Source of the DNA: Paenibacillus sp. FSL H3-0469
GTDB lineage: Bacteria; Bacillota; Bacilli; Paenibacillales; Paenibacillaceae
Assembly: GCF_038051945.1 (NCBI RefSeq)
Contig: NZ_CP150302.1
Span: forward strand, 372,001 to 436,000
Length of the DNA stretch: 64,000 bases
Reading direction: 5' to 3'
Made by a program: the position numbers and the translations under genes. Shown here piece by piece: positions 45,401-54,028 of this stretch (positions within the stretch are counted from its first letter, which is position 1; each line of letters starts with the position of its first letter). The notes beneath the pieces are model-generated. The model was not told the origin of the DNA. It did no database searches and saw only the letters and a program-made list of their open reading frames with translations.

Positions 45401-46938
45401 CAGCCCAGATCAAGGCGGCCAGAGAACAGCTGGCCGAGCTGGAAGCTGCTGTGCAGCAGGTAGATGCCGGATGGCAGTCTGCCTCTGAGCCGCAGGAGTC
45501 ACCGGATATGATTCAGTCCGCCAGAGTCCGCCAGAAGAGTGACACGATGATTCTGGACGAGGACTATCAACAGCTCCGTGATTCCTTCATCCGCTGCCAG
45601 ACCGAGCTTGACAGCCTGCGCAAAGAGCTGGGCAAGTCCGAAAAGGCGATTAAGGAGAAGCATGAGCGGACGGTAGAGCTATGGCATGAGCCGCTGGAAC
45701 AGAAGGAGGAAGAGATCAGTCAGCGGATCCGGGAGAATGAGCATTTGCTGAATACCAGTAAGCAGGCGCTGGCTTCCATGGATCAATGGCTGCTCATTCT
45801 CGGCAATCAGAGCCGGATCATGGATACCCATGTCGAGCACCGTGTGCCGCTCCGGGAGGTGCCGGAAGAATTGCAGCTGAGTGTGCGGGAGAGCTGCGAG
45901 ACGCTGGTGGAGGATTGGCTGCAGCGCAGCAAGGAGAGCCGCAGCCAGCGGGCAGAGGTCTCCCGCAAGGTGAAGGAAGAGAAGACTGAGCTGAGCGGCA
46001 AGGTGGCCAAGTCCGGCTGGAATGCGGAGCTTGAGACGAAGATTCAGGAACGCCTGAACAATGTTCACTGGGATGATTTCGCAATCGCCTTGCAGGTACT
46101 GGATTCCATGCTTCAGAGCTCGCGTGATCAGATGGAGAGCATCCGCAGCGATAAAGAGGATATGGAGCTGTCCCGCAAGCTGTGGGTAGGCCGGGCAGCC
46201 AAACGTGTGGTGCAGATCGTTGATATTCTGAAGCGGATGGAACGCCGGATGATCATTCACAATGAGAACGGCCATGCCTTCCCGCTGGTTAAGCTGAATT
46301 ACAAGAATATTAATGTTCCACGGACGACCGATGACATCGAGCCGCTGGTCAGCGAGTATTTCAACCGCTGCATCAGCAGCCTGCTGGAGCGATTCCCGAA
46401 GATGGAGCAGGTTCCGGCTTCAGCCGTCAGAGAGCTGATTAACGATGGACGCATAGTATACGCGGCGCTGCAGAACCGCTTCCCGGTGTTGCAGGTGTAT
46501 AAGCCGGTGACGGAGAATTACTTCCTGTATGCCGCTCCCGAGGACTATCATTATTCCGATTGGGAGGTTATCAACCGCGGCGCGCTGGATGAGGCGGTGG
46601 GCAGCGGCGGACAGCGCCAGTCTGTTCAGCTGCTGGTGGCGATGATGATTATGACGCACAAGCGTGTTAACCGTGAAAATAAAGGCTGGACGGTCTTCCT
46701 GTACGATAACCCGTTCGGAGAGATGGTCTCAAATAATGTGCTTGATCCGGTCTTCGAGATTTCGAAGGCGCTGAAGTTCCAGTGGCTGATCGTCACGCCG
46801 CCGGAGCTGGTCAAGAATGATGTCAGCATCCGCTTCGGCGTGTACTGGCAGCTGTATTTTGGCGGAGATAAAGGGGATGCTCTGGATTCGACCCTGATCA
46901 AAGGCGGCCGCAAGCTGATCCCTGCTTCATTATTCTAG
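42415..46938 (+). CDS. JetC/MukB-like SMC ATPase with non-canonical nucleotide motifs
   Basis: A 1507-residue SMC-type ATPase. Head N-lobe (1-280) has the Walker A-like NGGGKG (43-48), in which the Ser/Thr after Lys is Gly. Coiled coils (about 300-620 and 760-1320) flank a hinge-like globular part (about 640-760). A 35-residue Ala/Asp/Glu-rich insert lies near 940-975. Head C-lobe has signature SGGQ (1397-1400) and Walker B FLYDN, so Asn1432 stands where SMCs have the catalytic Glu. The start at 42415 follows GGAGGGTG. No jetD-like nuclease gene follows; the next gene is an aldo-keto reductase. Confidence 0.85.
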   Translation: MPRIERIRIAGLKYEKMLKKYEDMILDLCNEEGPANTLITLMNGGGKGVLLQSIFQLLMPRAAWGKDNENQVEAFFHNHKKQLKPYTFHVAIEWRLDDKERTEYITTGIAMTAQHSMDQLEIKVDYLLYALLKYEETAELTLSTLPLYDHELNTPASFEAVQQFVRERRGEINVYGSSSSDLKKYYAYLADHDIHIDEWRNMRRINGEEGGIKGYFQKNDAFTNHNLFERLIIPEIGSSLGGSLREDEGSLQRMFVDTATVAQRLPMLEQRERAFAEFTSLAAPLYEAVKLGTEADLSFRETERLGAQLYTVIHDELKQAEDKRRRTADELAGHYLEAKTLRFESDNLKYLRLKEEHDGKQEHFRAVSDNQTRAKQRLEESKQREKSLEVAHYLARRKLQLRQMEQWQKEIEAIEGSLAMKERQEVIQGAKQELRIQWEQVYRLWQAKSLFYSAQQQSHVAEEQILRKGREELLLELGRLDGKLQELTALIRQYTEDLGVFASRHGQEAAHSPGAALQRALIAARGLTEQIEALNEQRKTAEDQKLLLHTQHTRLAEKLLGAEVQAEELTGRIEAQMNKESQLWSQLVVLLEMYEEHQLLGATALFEAKPLIQERFIRRLEDTEQQTKRLRRDYYQQQLDVELQQEAYWLPNHDIVTVKDALDALKISSMTGTMYLNDQPYLVREEELERHPLLPYGLIVTKREAAKLQPELLKELLLKAPVPIFVREEMAEGGTDAFLLLAHQGPQMVLQPDHFQEWKRGMASRLREQEEELQAQEAYLAKLRSARQEYERLHQGEHTASLRVRQKSAETLLQEIRSQLNEMNAEQTRYEEVLDGISRDLSACEADKSEQETREAALREWSERSRKYEQNYTDKHKSVEQKNNLSKEIAVKDQQLARLKAEMDSLALQREKWIGDARYSVFPRLQNWFPDIQFPGESAGAKVQGADTETDAKADEAAADEVLNETVQDKLLQLLSTAESLQQSLSQNELEIRTRTAQIKAAREQLAELEAAVQQVDAGWQSASEPQESPDMIQSARVRQKSDTMILDEDYQQLRDSFIRCQTELDSLRKELGKSEKAIKEKHERTVELWHEPLEQKEEEISQRIRENEHLLNTSKQALASMDQWLLILGNQSRIMDTHVEHRVPLREVPEELQLSVRESCETLVEDWLQRSKESRSQRAEVSRKVKEEKTELSGKVAKSGWNAELETKIQERLNNVHWDDFAIALQVLDSMLQSSRDQMESIRSDKEDMELSRKLWVGRAAKRVVQIVDILKRMERRMIIHNENGHAFPLVKLNYKNINVPRTTDDIEPLVSEYFNRCISSLLERFPKMEQVPASAVRELINDGRIVYAALQNRFPVLQVYKPVTENYFLYAAPEDYHYSDWEVINRGALDEAVGSGGQRQSVQLLVAMMIMTHKRVNRENKGWTVFLYDNPFGEMVSNNVLDPVFEISKALKFQWLIVTPPELVKNDVSIRFGVYWQLYFGGDKGDALDSTLIKGGRKLIPASLF

Positions 46939-46977
46939 TTAATTCAACAAATCCATTAGACAGGTGGTAGTGTGATT

Positions 46978-47808
46978 ATGATGAACTTAAAATCGGCAAC
47001 GAAATTAGCTAACGGGGTAGAAATGCCATGGTTCGGGCTTGGTGTCTTCAAGGTACAAGAGGGCCAGGAGGTTATTGATTCGGTCAAAGCAGCCATTAAG
47101 GCGGGTTACCGGAGTATCGATACCGCATCCGTGTACGGAAATGAAGAAGGAGTCGGGCAGGCTATCCGCGAGTCGGGAGTAGCGCGTGAGGAGCTGTTCA
47201 TCACCACCAAGGTATGGAATACGGAACAGGGCTATGATTCTACGCTGGCCGCATTTGACCAGAGCTTAAGCAAGCTGGGACTGGATTATGCCGATCTCTA
47301 TCTGGTACACTGGCCGATCCGGGCTAAGTACAAAGACACCTGGCGCGCCCTTGAGAAGCTGTATGCAGACGGCAAAGTCCGCGCCATTGGGGTGTCCAAT
47401 TTCCAGATCGATCATCTGGAGGATCTGCTTACTGTGGCCAAGGTGAAGCCGATGGTCAACCAGGTGGAGCTGCATCCGCTGCTTAACCAGCAAGAGCTTC
47501 GTGAGTATTGCAAGGCGCAGGGCATTCAAATTGAAGCCTGGGCCCCGCTGGCCCAAGGGCATCTGCTGGACAATGAGGTATTGGCCGATATTGCAGCGCA
47601 TCATAACAAAACGCTGCCGCAGGTCATCCTGCGCTGGGATCTGCAGAACGGAATCGTGACGATTCCGAAGTCGGTCAAGGCGGAGCGGATTATTGCGAAT
47701 GCCGATATTTTTGACTTCGAGCTGTCGGAAGAGGAGATCAGCCGGATCAATGGCCTGAACCGCGATCAGCGCTTCGGCTCCCACCCGGACCGGTTCAATA
47801 ACGAGTAA
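46978..47808 (+). CDS. Aldo/keto reductase
   Basis: A 276-residue AKR5-type enzyme (YvgN/YtbE-like). The catalytic tetrad is visible in SIDTASVYGNE (Asp, Tyr), TTKVWN (Lys) and YLVHWP (His). The C-terminal NADPH-binding IPKSVKAERI is present. It reduces small aldehydes such as methylglyoxal with NADPH in the cytoplasm. ATG 46978 is preferred by spacing from AGGTGG, but GTG 46972 is possible. It is 33 bases after the SMC gene, with no terminator seen between. Confidence 0.93.
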   Translation: MMNLKSATKLANGVEMPWFGLGVFKVQEGQEVIDSVKAAIKAGYRSIDTASVYGNEEGVGQAIRESGVAREELFITTKVWNTEQGYDSTLAAFDQSLSKLGLDYADLYLVHWPIRAKYKDTWRALEKLYADGKVRAIGVSNFQIDHLEDLLTVAKVKPMVNQVELHPLLNQQELREYCKAQGIQIEAWAPLAQGHLLDNEVLADIAAHHNKTLPQVILRWDLQNGIVTIPKSVKAERIIANADIFDFELSEEEISRINGLNRDQRFGSHPDRFNNE

Positions 47809-47935
47809 GCCCCGGCAGACTCTTTTGAATAATTACTAGATTCGGACATACACATAAGAGAGATGGAACTACAAGTCCATCCCGTGCGTAACCGATATAG
47901 TAATAGAAGAGATACGAGAAGCCGGAGGGGATTTA

Positions 47936-49405
47936 ATGAAGCGTGCAAGAATACTGCAAACACTGCTGACCGGTATGCTGATCATGATGCTGCTGCCGTT
48001 CATTCCGGGGAAGGCAGAGGCGGCAGTGCCGGCTCATTCGGAAGCCTTTTATGTGAATGACTTTGCGAACGTGATTGATGAGAAGACCGAGAACTACATG
48101 GTCAACTATGGGGTGAAGCTCTATCAGGAGACCGGGGCGCAGGTAGTGCTGGTTACGGTGAATTCAACGAACGGCGTATCTATGGAGAAATATGCAACCT
48201 CGCTGTTCAATTCATGGGGAGTCGGCTCGGCGGACAAGAATAATGGACTTCTGCTGCTGCTCTCCATTAAGGACGATGATTACTGGGCCGTTCCCGGCAA
48301 AGGACTGGAGAAGGAACTGAACAGTGGTGTAATCTCGAAGATTCTCTCTGCATCGCTGGAGCCGGACTTCGCAGCCAAGAAGTACAGCGCAGGTGCTAAT
48401 AAAACCTATGGCGACTTCATTCAGAAGCTCGGCGGAAGCTACTCGGAAACGCTTGGCACCCGCAGCTATGTCTCGGACAATGCCGGAATTTTCCCACAAG
48501 TTACCAAGGATTATCTGAACCAGTCCAGCAACCGTTACGCGGCTACTACCGGGAGCGGAATCTATGTGGTAACGGTTAAGAATACCGGCGGCAAGAGCCT
48601 GCAGGATTATACCTATGCGAAGTTCGCCGGGGTGGCTGCCGGACCCAGAGATGTGATGCTGGTGCTGGATATCGGCGGGGATAACTATCATGTGCTACAA
48701 GGCAAGTCGATCGATAGAGTGCTGACGAATGAGCGGATCAGCGGGATTCTGAATACGGTGCTGGAGCCTAAATTTGCGGCAAAAGATTACGCAGGCGGCG
48801 TGGTGGGGACGGCGAATGCTTTCTACAGCTTCTTCCTGGCCCGGGCGGATGCTGCTTCGGGACAAGCCGCAGGTAGTTCTGCATCCACAGCAGCCTCCAC
48901 CGTCAGCAAAGCGCCTGTGGCAGCGAAAGAACCTGTGGAGCTGGTGCCCGTCTCCAGATCCAAGGGGATGGCGATTGCCGGAATATTCCTGGTTCTTGTT
49001 GCGCTAATCAGTCTCGCAGCCAGCTCACGCAACCGTTATGTTGCCCGTTACGGGATACGGATCAATCCGCATAGCCCGCGCAATATCCGGCGTTATGGCG
49101 CCTGGACCGGCCAGCCCGGCTATGGCTACAGCCAGCGAAGAAGATACCGGCGGCCGCACCACCACTCTTCCTCGGGAAGCAGCTCCAGCAGCTTCTGGGG
49201 CAGTAACTCCGGGGGCGGCGGTTCTTCGAGTGGCGGGGGAGCGGGGCGGTACTCCTCCTCTCATAGAGAATCGAACAGTGGAGGAGGGGGTTCTTCCAGC
49301 GGTGGCGGCTCTGGCCGGCACTCCTCTGGCTCTTCCGGTGGTGGAGGCAACTCCGGCGGAGGCGGCAGTGCAAGCAGCGGTGGCGGTGTAGGCAGAAACC
49401 GGTGA
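47936..49405 (+). CDS. Secreted/membrane protein with two TPM domains and Gly/Ser-rich tail
   Basis: A 489-residue protein: signal peptide (1-34, ending KAEAA), TPM domain 1 (about 40-165: FYVNDFANVIDEKT, VVLVTVNST, NNGLLLLLS), and a second diverged TPM-like domain (about 180-300: SYVSDNAGIFPQVT, IYVVTVKNT, DVMLVLDIGGD). Then come a linker, one membrane helix (about 345-362), a basic segment and a 90-residue Gly/Ser/His tail, as in YgcG-type proteins. TPM proteins act in membrane or photosystem repair or as phosphatases; the role here is unknown. Tandem TPM domains are unusual. Confidence 0.87.
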   Translation: MKRARILQTLLTGMLIMMLLPFIPGKAEAAVPAHSEAFYVNDFANVIDEKTENYMVNYGVKLYQETGAQVVLVTVNSTNGVSMEKYATSLFNSWGVGSADKNNGLLLLLSIKDDDYWAVPGKGLEKELNSGVISKILSASLEPDFAAKKYSAGANKTYGDFIQKLGGSYSETLGTRSYVSDNAGIFPQVTKDYLNQSSNRYAATTGSGIYVVTVKNTGGKSLQDYTYAKFAGVAAGPRDVMLVLDIGGDNYHVLQGKSIDRVLTNERISGILNTVLEPKFAAKDYAGGVVGTANAFYSFFLARADAASGQAAGSSASTAASTVSKAPVAAKEPVELVPVSRSKGMAIAGIFLVLVALISLAASSRNRYVARYGIRINPHSPRNIRRYGAWTGQPGYGYSQRRRYRRPHHHSSSGSSSSSFWGSNSGGGGSSSGGGAGRYSSSHRESNSGGGGSSSGGGSGRHSSGSSGGGGNSGGGGSASSGGGVGRNR

Positions 49406-49457
49406 GAATGGCACTCTAAGCCTGAAGTGCAACGCTCACAGAATGGACAAATAGGGG

Positions 49458-49487
49458 AAGCCGTGCAGGGATGCGCGGCTTTTTTTC
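49458..49487 (+). terminator. Terminator after TPM protein gene
   Basis: AAGCCG pairs with CGGCTT, followed by T7. Confidence 0.75.
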
Positions 49488-49511
49488 AAAAGCACAGTCA
49501 ACTGGAAAGGA

Positions 49512-50033
49512 ATGATTGACTTTATGAGTATTTCTATAACGGTCCGCCGGATGAAGTCCGAGGACATTACAGGGATACATGAAGGGCTGGCTCCGCATGA
49601 TGTCAGCAAACCTTTAGAGTATATTGAACAATGCTGGGAAGAGAACGAAGGGGGAAAGCGGCTTACGCTCGTAGCCCTGCGTGAGAATGAGTTTGCTGGC
49701 TGGGGACATATCGTCTATAGCTCTCACTACCCTTATTTTGCCGAGAATCACATTCCTGAGATCCAGAATCTTGATGTGATTCCTCCTATGCGCAAGTGCG
49801 GCATCGGCAGTGTGTTGATGGACGAACTCGAAGCAGAAGCCTTCGCCGGATTTGACACGGTTGGTATTGGTTTCGGACTGTATGACAGCTATGGTACAGC
49901 GCAAAGGCTGTACATCAAGCGGGGCTATGTCCCGGATGGCCGGGGACTTATGTATGACAACCTGCCCGCAGTTCCTGGAAGCCAGGTTCGGGTGGATGAT
50001 GAGCTCACGCTATACTTGACAAAATCAAGATAG
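49512..50033 (+). CDS. GNAT family acetyltransferase
   Basis: A 173-residue N-acetyltransferase. Acetyl-CoA loop region IPPMRKCGIGSVLMDELE and the C-terminal YGTAQRLYIKRGYVPDGRGLMYD are typical. The substrate is unknown. An alternative ATG at 49524 lies further from the AAAGGA site. Monocistronic. Confidence 0.88.
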   Translation: MIDFMSISITVRRMKSEDITGIHEGLAPHDVSKPLEYIEQCWEENEGGKRLTLVALRENEFAGWGHIVYSSHYPYFAENHIPEIQNLDVIPPMRKCGIGSVLMDELEAEAFAGFDTVGIGFGLYDSYGTAQRLYIKRGYVPDGRGLMYDNLPAVPGSQVRVDDELTLYLTKSR

Positions 50034-50100
50034 CGCACGAATTACCATTACTACAGCGGCAGTCAGGGGTGTTAGCCCGGGCTGCCTCTGTTTGGTTTCT

Positions 50101-50640
50101 TTAGCTTTCAGCATCATAGCGTGCTAAGAATTCAGGAACCAATTTATGATTTGTCATCAGCGCCACCGATTCATTTTCTAATTCCTCAGCCAGCTCATCG
50201 TCGGTCATGGATACAAAGAAGGTAATGTCCTCTTTGGTTTGATTATATTTTGTGAAGATATCGTCCTTGGTTTCGTTAACAACCTTGGCAATGATTTTGA
50301 CCATTTCATCTTTATATTGGTATACATTATCCTGTGCATATAAAAAACGGCTGATATGATTGAAATGCGAATGCTCGCCATATTGAAATTCGGAAATTCC
50401 CCATTTGTAATAGAGCTCTGTTTCAGCATCTTCACATAACCCTTCACTTGTCATATCGGCAATATGTCTGGCAAGGGATTGCTCTGTATTGACAGCAAGG
50501 AACAGAGTGACAAAGTCGCTATCCGTCCCTACTGCGCAGACATACACCTTCTCATGTGCTGTTTCCTCTAAAATCGCTTCAAGGTCAGCCACAAAGTCCT
50601 CGCGAATCCGTTGTTCAAATTCAGTTAGAAAAGCGTTCAT
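50101..50640 (-). CDS. DUF4303-like protein
   Basis: A 179-residue acidic cytoplasmic protein. YVCAVGTDSDFVTLFLAVNTE near the N-terminus and YYKWGISEFQYGEHSHF in the middle recall the DUF4303 family, some members of which are encoded next to polymorphic toxins as possible immunity proteins. No toxin gene adjoins it here. RBS AGGAGG. The AT-richer sequence than flanking genes hints at a separate history. The family call is from memory of motifs. Confidence 0.6.
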   Translation of the reverse strand: MNAFLTEFEQRIREDFVADLEAILEETAHEKVYVCAVGTDSDFVTLFLAVNTEQSLARHIADMTSEGLCEDAETELYYKWGISEFQYGEHSHFNHISRFLYAQDNVYQYKDEMVKIIAKVVNETKDDIFTKYNQTKEDITFFVSMTDDELAEELENESVALMTNHKLVPEFLARYDAES

Positions 50641-50721
50641 GATAACCCTCCTTAAATTATGTTTAGGTTGACTTCACTTATAGAATAGTAGCGTAGGCTA
50701 TAGGTACGCAAGCTCCGGCCT

Positions 50722-51663
50722 TTATTTCCGGTTAGCGTCCGTCAGCGCATTCTCCCGGATCGTATTCAACTCCTCCGCACTGAATAGTCCGCTTCTGTAC
50801 AAATTAACGAACTCGTCCGACACACTCTGGTCAAAAATAATCATATCATCCGTGTTCACCGTGACTTTGACGCCATAATCATAGAGCTTGCGGATGGGAT
50901 GTGACGCATAATTGGCCACCCTGGAGAGCAGAACATTGCTGGTGGGGCAGATGTTAAGCTGGATGTGATGATCGGCAAGCCACTTCATCGTCTCTGGAGA
51001 TTGCGCTGCTGCGATGCCATGCTGAACCTGATCCAGCTCCAGTTCCTCCACCGCCTGTTTTACCAGATCGGATGTGCCGAACTCGCCTACATGCGCCTTG
51101 AGAATCAGTCCCCTTGCCTTCGCCATGCGGAACACCTGCTTAAACCCCGGAACGGCAAACTCATCACCAAAAATATCGAGGGATTTAAAATAGTTATACT
51201 CCAGATATTCTTCGAGCATCTCAATGGTTTCTTGAAGCGGCGTATGGGTGAGAAATGCAAGCTCCGGGACAAAATGAATCTCTGGTGCAAACCGCTCGTG
51301 AATGCCCTGAATGGTATGGATCAATTCTGCTATAGAATGGTCGAACCACGCTTCCTCTCCTATAGTTACACTCATATGCAGCAATTGGACGCCGTCTGTC
51401 TTCGCTTGGACAAAAGCTGCCTCAATCCGCTTCTCATACCCGATCCGCCCAGTCAGCAAAGGCTTGATATAGCGGGCATTCCACCGGTTCATCTCCCCAA
51501 GATCCGTAAATATGGGACATTCCGGTACAGCCGTACCGCACCAAGCTGTGATGTAACGTTTGTTGCCTCCCCTGGTGATATGGTTGTGCAGATCTCCTTT
51601 GGGCACTTGCCGGATATTCTCTTGACTGTTCTGTTCCAAGGCTGCGATGAATAGCTGTTTCAA
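50722..51663 (-). CDS. Adenosine deaminase-like amidohydrolase
   Basis: A 313-residue TIM-barrel deaminase: KGDLHNHI (HxH metal ligands), LKAHVGEFG (His), NICPTSN, and VTVNTDD (metal Asp). It lacks part of the usual insertion and is shorter than standard 340-residue adenosine deaminases. Adenosine, adenine or an N6-modified purine may be the substrate. TTG start, eight bases after TAGGAGGA. Monocistronic, on the minus strand. Confidence 0.87.
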   Translation of the reverse strand: MKQLFIAALEQNSQENIRQVPKGDLHNHITRGGNKRYITAWCGTAVPECPIFTDLGEMNRWNARYIKPLLTGRIGYEKRIEAAFVQAKTDGVQLLHMSVTIGEEAWFDHSIAELIHTIQGIHERFAPEIHFVPELAFLTHTPLQETIEMLEEYLEYNYFKSLDIFGDEFAVPGFKQVFRMAKARGLILKAHVGEFGTSDLVKQAVEELELDQVQHGIAAAQSPETMKWLADHHIQLNICPTSNVLLSRVANYASHPIRKLYDYGVKVTVNTDDMIIFDQSVSDEFVNLYRSGLFSAEELNTIRENALTDANRK

Positions 51664-51835
51664 GCCGCTGTCCTCCTAGGTTTTAATTGGTCCGGCCTGG
51701 ACTTATGTTAATCAGTTTACAGTTTTTGGACAGAGTTAAACAAACTGAAACTTTTAAATCCGGAATTTCGTCTATCATGGAAGTTGTGAGTTTGTAGACT
51801 TAACCATTATCAGTATGTTAGGGAGGATTTCAGAA

Positions 51836-52954
51836 GTGAGCTCTTTACCACAACGTTCTACTGTCCGCAAGAAGAAGAAGCCAGCGCCCAAGCGCAAGAA
51901 AAGAGGTTTCTTCCGTACACTCTTCAGGGTGTTCATGGTCTGTTTCATTCTGGTTATAGCAGCCGGAGGCTGGCTCTATTTCGCACCGTCGGCCAAGAAT
52001 ACGCGCTTCCTGATCGCAGATACGCTGATTACGACTCAACACCGGCATTGGGCCAAATATATTATCGGCGAAGAAGAGCTGAAGCACCGCGTCAGCGATT
52101 ATACCAAGCGCTTCGAGGAGATGGGCGACGAGGTAGACACCCATGAGATCAAGCCTGAGCCTGTAAAGGAAGCGGAGCATACACCACTGGTCCAGGTTGA
52201 AGAGGTTTCGGGCAGCGGCTATAGCGGCTATGTCATGATTGTGAACGACCCCAAGAAGGTGCGCCTGGGTGTGCCGAGCAAAATCGGCTCCGGGGAAAAG
52301 GTATCCAGCATGGTGCAGCGGACGGGGGCTATCGCCGGGGTGAACGGCGGCGGCTTCGCCGATCCGAACTGGAAGGGCAACGGCTTCAAGCCGATCGGGC
52401 TGGTGATCTCGCAAGGGAAGCTGTTCTACAATGGATTGGGCGGCAAGAAGTCCACTCAGATTGTCGGCATTGATAAAGAAGGTAAAATGGTCGCCGGTAA
52501 CTACACTCTGGATCAGCTCAGCAAGATGGGGGTGCAGGAGGCGGTTTCTTTTCAGCCGCGGATTATCGTGAACGGGAAAGGCCAGATCAAGAATGCCGCC
52601 GAAGGCTGGGGCATCGCGCCAAGAACAGCTATGGGTCAACGGGCAGACGGTGCGCTCATCTTCGTAGTCATTGACGGGCGGCAGCCGGGCTACAGTATCG
52701 GGGCGAACCTGTATGATGTGCAGCAGATTATGCTGAAGCATGGGGCGGTCATCGCGGCCAATCTGGACGGGGGATCTTCGACAGTGCTGGTGAAGGACAA
52801 TGAGATTGTCAACAAGCCCTCTTCGCAGTATGGGGAGCGTTACTTGCCAACGGCATTCCTGGTATTCGATGACCCTGAGAACGCGAAGATCAAGAATATC
52901 TGGGAAGGGCTGGACCCGGCCAAAATCGACGCAGGCAAGAAGCGCACCCAGTAA
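51836..52954 (+). CDS. Phosphodiester glycosidase (NAGPA) family protein
   Basis: A 372-residue membrane-anchored protein: highly basic N-terminus (about 10-25), one membrane helix (about 33-52), then an extracytoplasmic NAGPA domain (about 140-350) with GVNGGGFADPNWKGNG, GIAPRTAMGQRADG and ANLDGGSSTVLV. Such domains cleave phosphodiester-linked sugars and are common in wall-associated proteins. GTG 51836 is the likely start because GGGAGG lies nine bases upstream; an ATG at 51815 precedes that site. Confidence 0.88.
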   Translation: MSSLPQRSTVRKKKKPAPKRKKRGFFRTLFRVFMVCFILVIAAGGWLYFAPSAKNTRFLIADTLITTQHRHWAKYIIGEEELKHRVSDYTKRFEEMGDEVDTHEIKPEPVKEAEHTPLVQVEEVSGSGYSGYVMIVNDPKKVRLGVPSKIGSGEKVSSMVQRTGAIAGVNGGGFADPNWKGNGFKPIGLVISQGKLFYNGLGGKKSTQIVGIDKEGKMVAGNYTLDQLSKMGVQEAVSFQPRIIVNGKGQIKNAAEGWGIAPRTAMGQRADGALIFVVIDGRQPGYSIGANLYDVQQIMLKHGAVIAANLDGGSSTVLVKDNEIVNKPSSQYGERYLPTAFLVFDDPENAKIKNIWEGLDPAKIDAGKKRTQ

Positions 52955-53080
52955 CATCCGCCAGGCCACCTGCTTCAATAATCTATAGTAGATCAGACGC
53001 GGCAGGTGTGCTAGGATAACAAGTAAATTCTTATTTTGATGAACCTGCCAGGTGAAGTCCTTGATCGGAGGGGGAAAAGT

Positions 53081-54013
53081 TTGACTTTGCAGCAGCTCCG
53101 CTATGCGATTGAGATTGCGAACAGCGGCTCTATGAATGAAGCGGCCAAACGGCTATTTGTGTCACAGCCCAGCCTCTCGAATGCTATCAAGGAGCTGGAG
53201 AACGAGCTGGGCATTACGATTTTTGAACGGAATAACCGGGGAATCAGCATCTCGGCGGAAGGTATGGAATTCCTGGGCTACGCCCGGCAGATTATTGAGC
53301 AGACCGAATTCATGGAGAACCGCTATACCGGCAAGAAGCGCAGCCCGATCTATTTCTCGGTATCTACACAGCATTATGCGTTTGTTACGGATGCTTTTGT
53401 GAAGCTGATGAAGGAGAGCAAGGTGCAGGAATACAATTTCAGCCTGAGAGAGACGCAGACCTATGAGATCATCGAGGATGTGCGTACCCTGCGCAGCGAC
53501 ATCGGGATTCTGTATATCAACGAGAGCAACTACAAGATCATGAACAAGCTGTTCAGTGACGGGAACCTGAAGTTTACCCCGCTGTTCAATACGAATCCGC
53601 ATGTCTATGTGCGGGCAGGGCATGTGTTGGCTGCAAAAGAGTGGATCACGGCGGAGGACATTCATCCGTATCCTTACATTACTTTTGAGCAGGGGGACAA
53701 CAATTCGCTGCATTTCTCGGAAGAGATGCTTAGCTTCACACAGATTGAGAAGAATATTAAGGTGACCGACCGGGCCACGCTGACTCATTTGCTGCTCGGA
53801 AGCGATTCGTATACTGTGGGGACCGGGATTATGGCCTCTGAGCTGGATGATGCGGGGCTGATCACGATTCCTTTTGACAGCAAGGAAGTGTTCTCTGTCG
53901 GCTGGATCGCCCACAAGGACCGCAAACCGAGTGAAATTATGTCTACATATATCGATATTCTGAATGATCTGGTGTCGGGTAATGCTTTCGAGCTTGAATC
54001 TTTCTTATTATAA
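53081..54013 (+). CDS. LysR family transcriptional regulator
   Basis: A 310-residue LysR protein: N-terminal winged HTH (EAAKRLFVSQPSLSNAIKELENELG, about 18-45) and a periplasmic-binding-like effector domain. The start is a TTG at 53081, seven bases after GGAGGGGG. It lies 15 bases upstream of a MetE-like gene on the same strand, recalling MetR/CysL control of methionine-synthesis genes, but LysR regulators usually diverge from their targets, so co-transcription here is slightly unusual. Confidence 0.88.
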   Translation: MTLQQLRYAIEIANSGSMNEAAKRLFVSQPSLSNAIKELENELGITIFERNNRGISISAEGMEFLGYARQIIEQTEFMENRYTGKKRSPIYFSVSTQHYAFVTDAFVKLMKESKVQEYNFSLRETQTYEIIEDVRTLRSDIGILYINESNYKIMNKLFSDGNLKFTPLFNTNPHVYVRAGHVLAAKEWITAEDIHPYPYITFEQGDNNSLHFSEEMLSFTQIEKNIKVTDRATLTHLLLGSDSYTVGTGIMASELDDAGLITIPFDSKEVFSVGWIAHKDRKPSEIMSTYIDILNDLVSGNAFELESFLL

Positions 54014-54028
54014 GAGCAGGAGGGACGT

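Noticed and set aside
49000..49391. Open frames on other strands in the Gly/Ser-rich region of the TPM protein
   Set aside because: They are by-products of GC-rich repetitive codons encoding the Gly/Ser tail.
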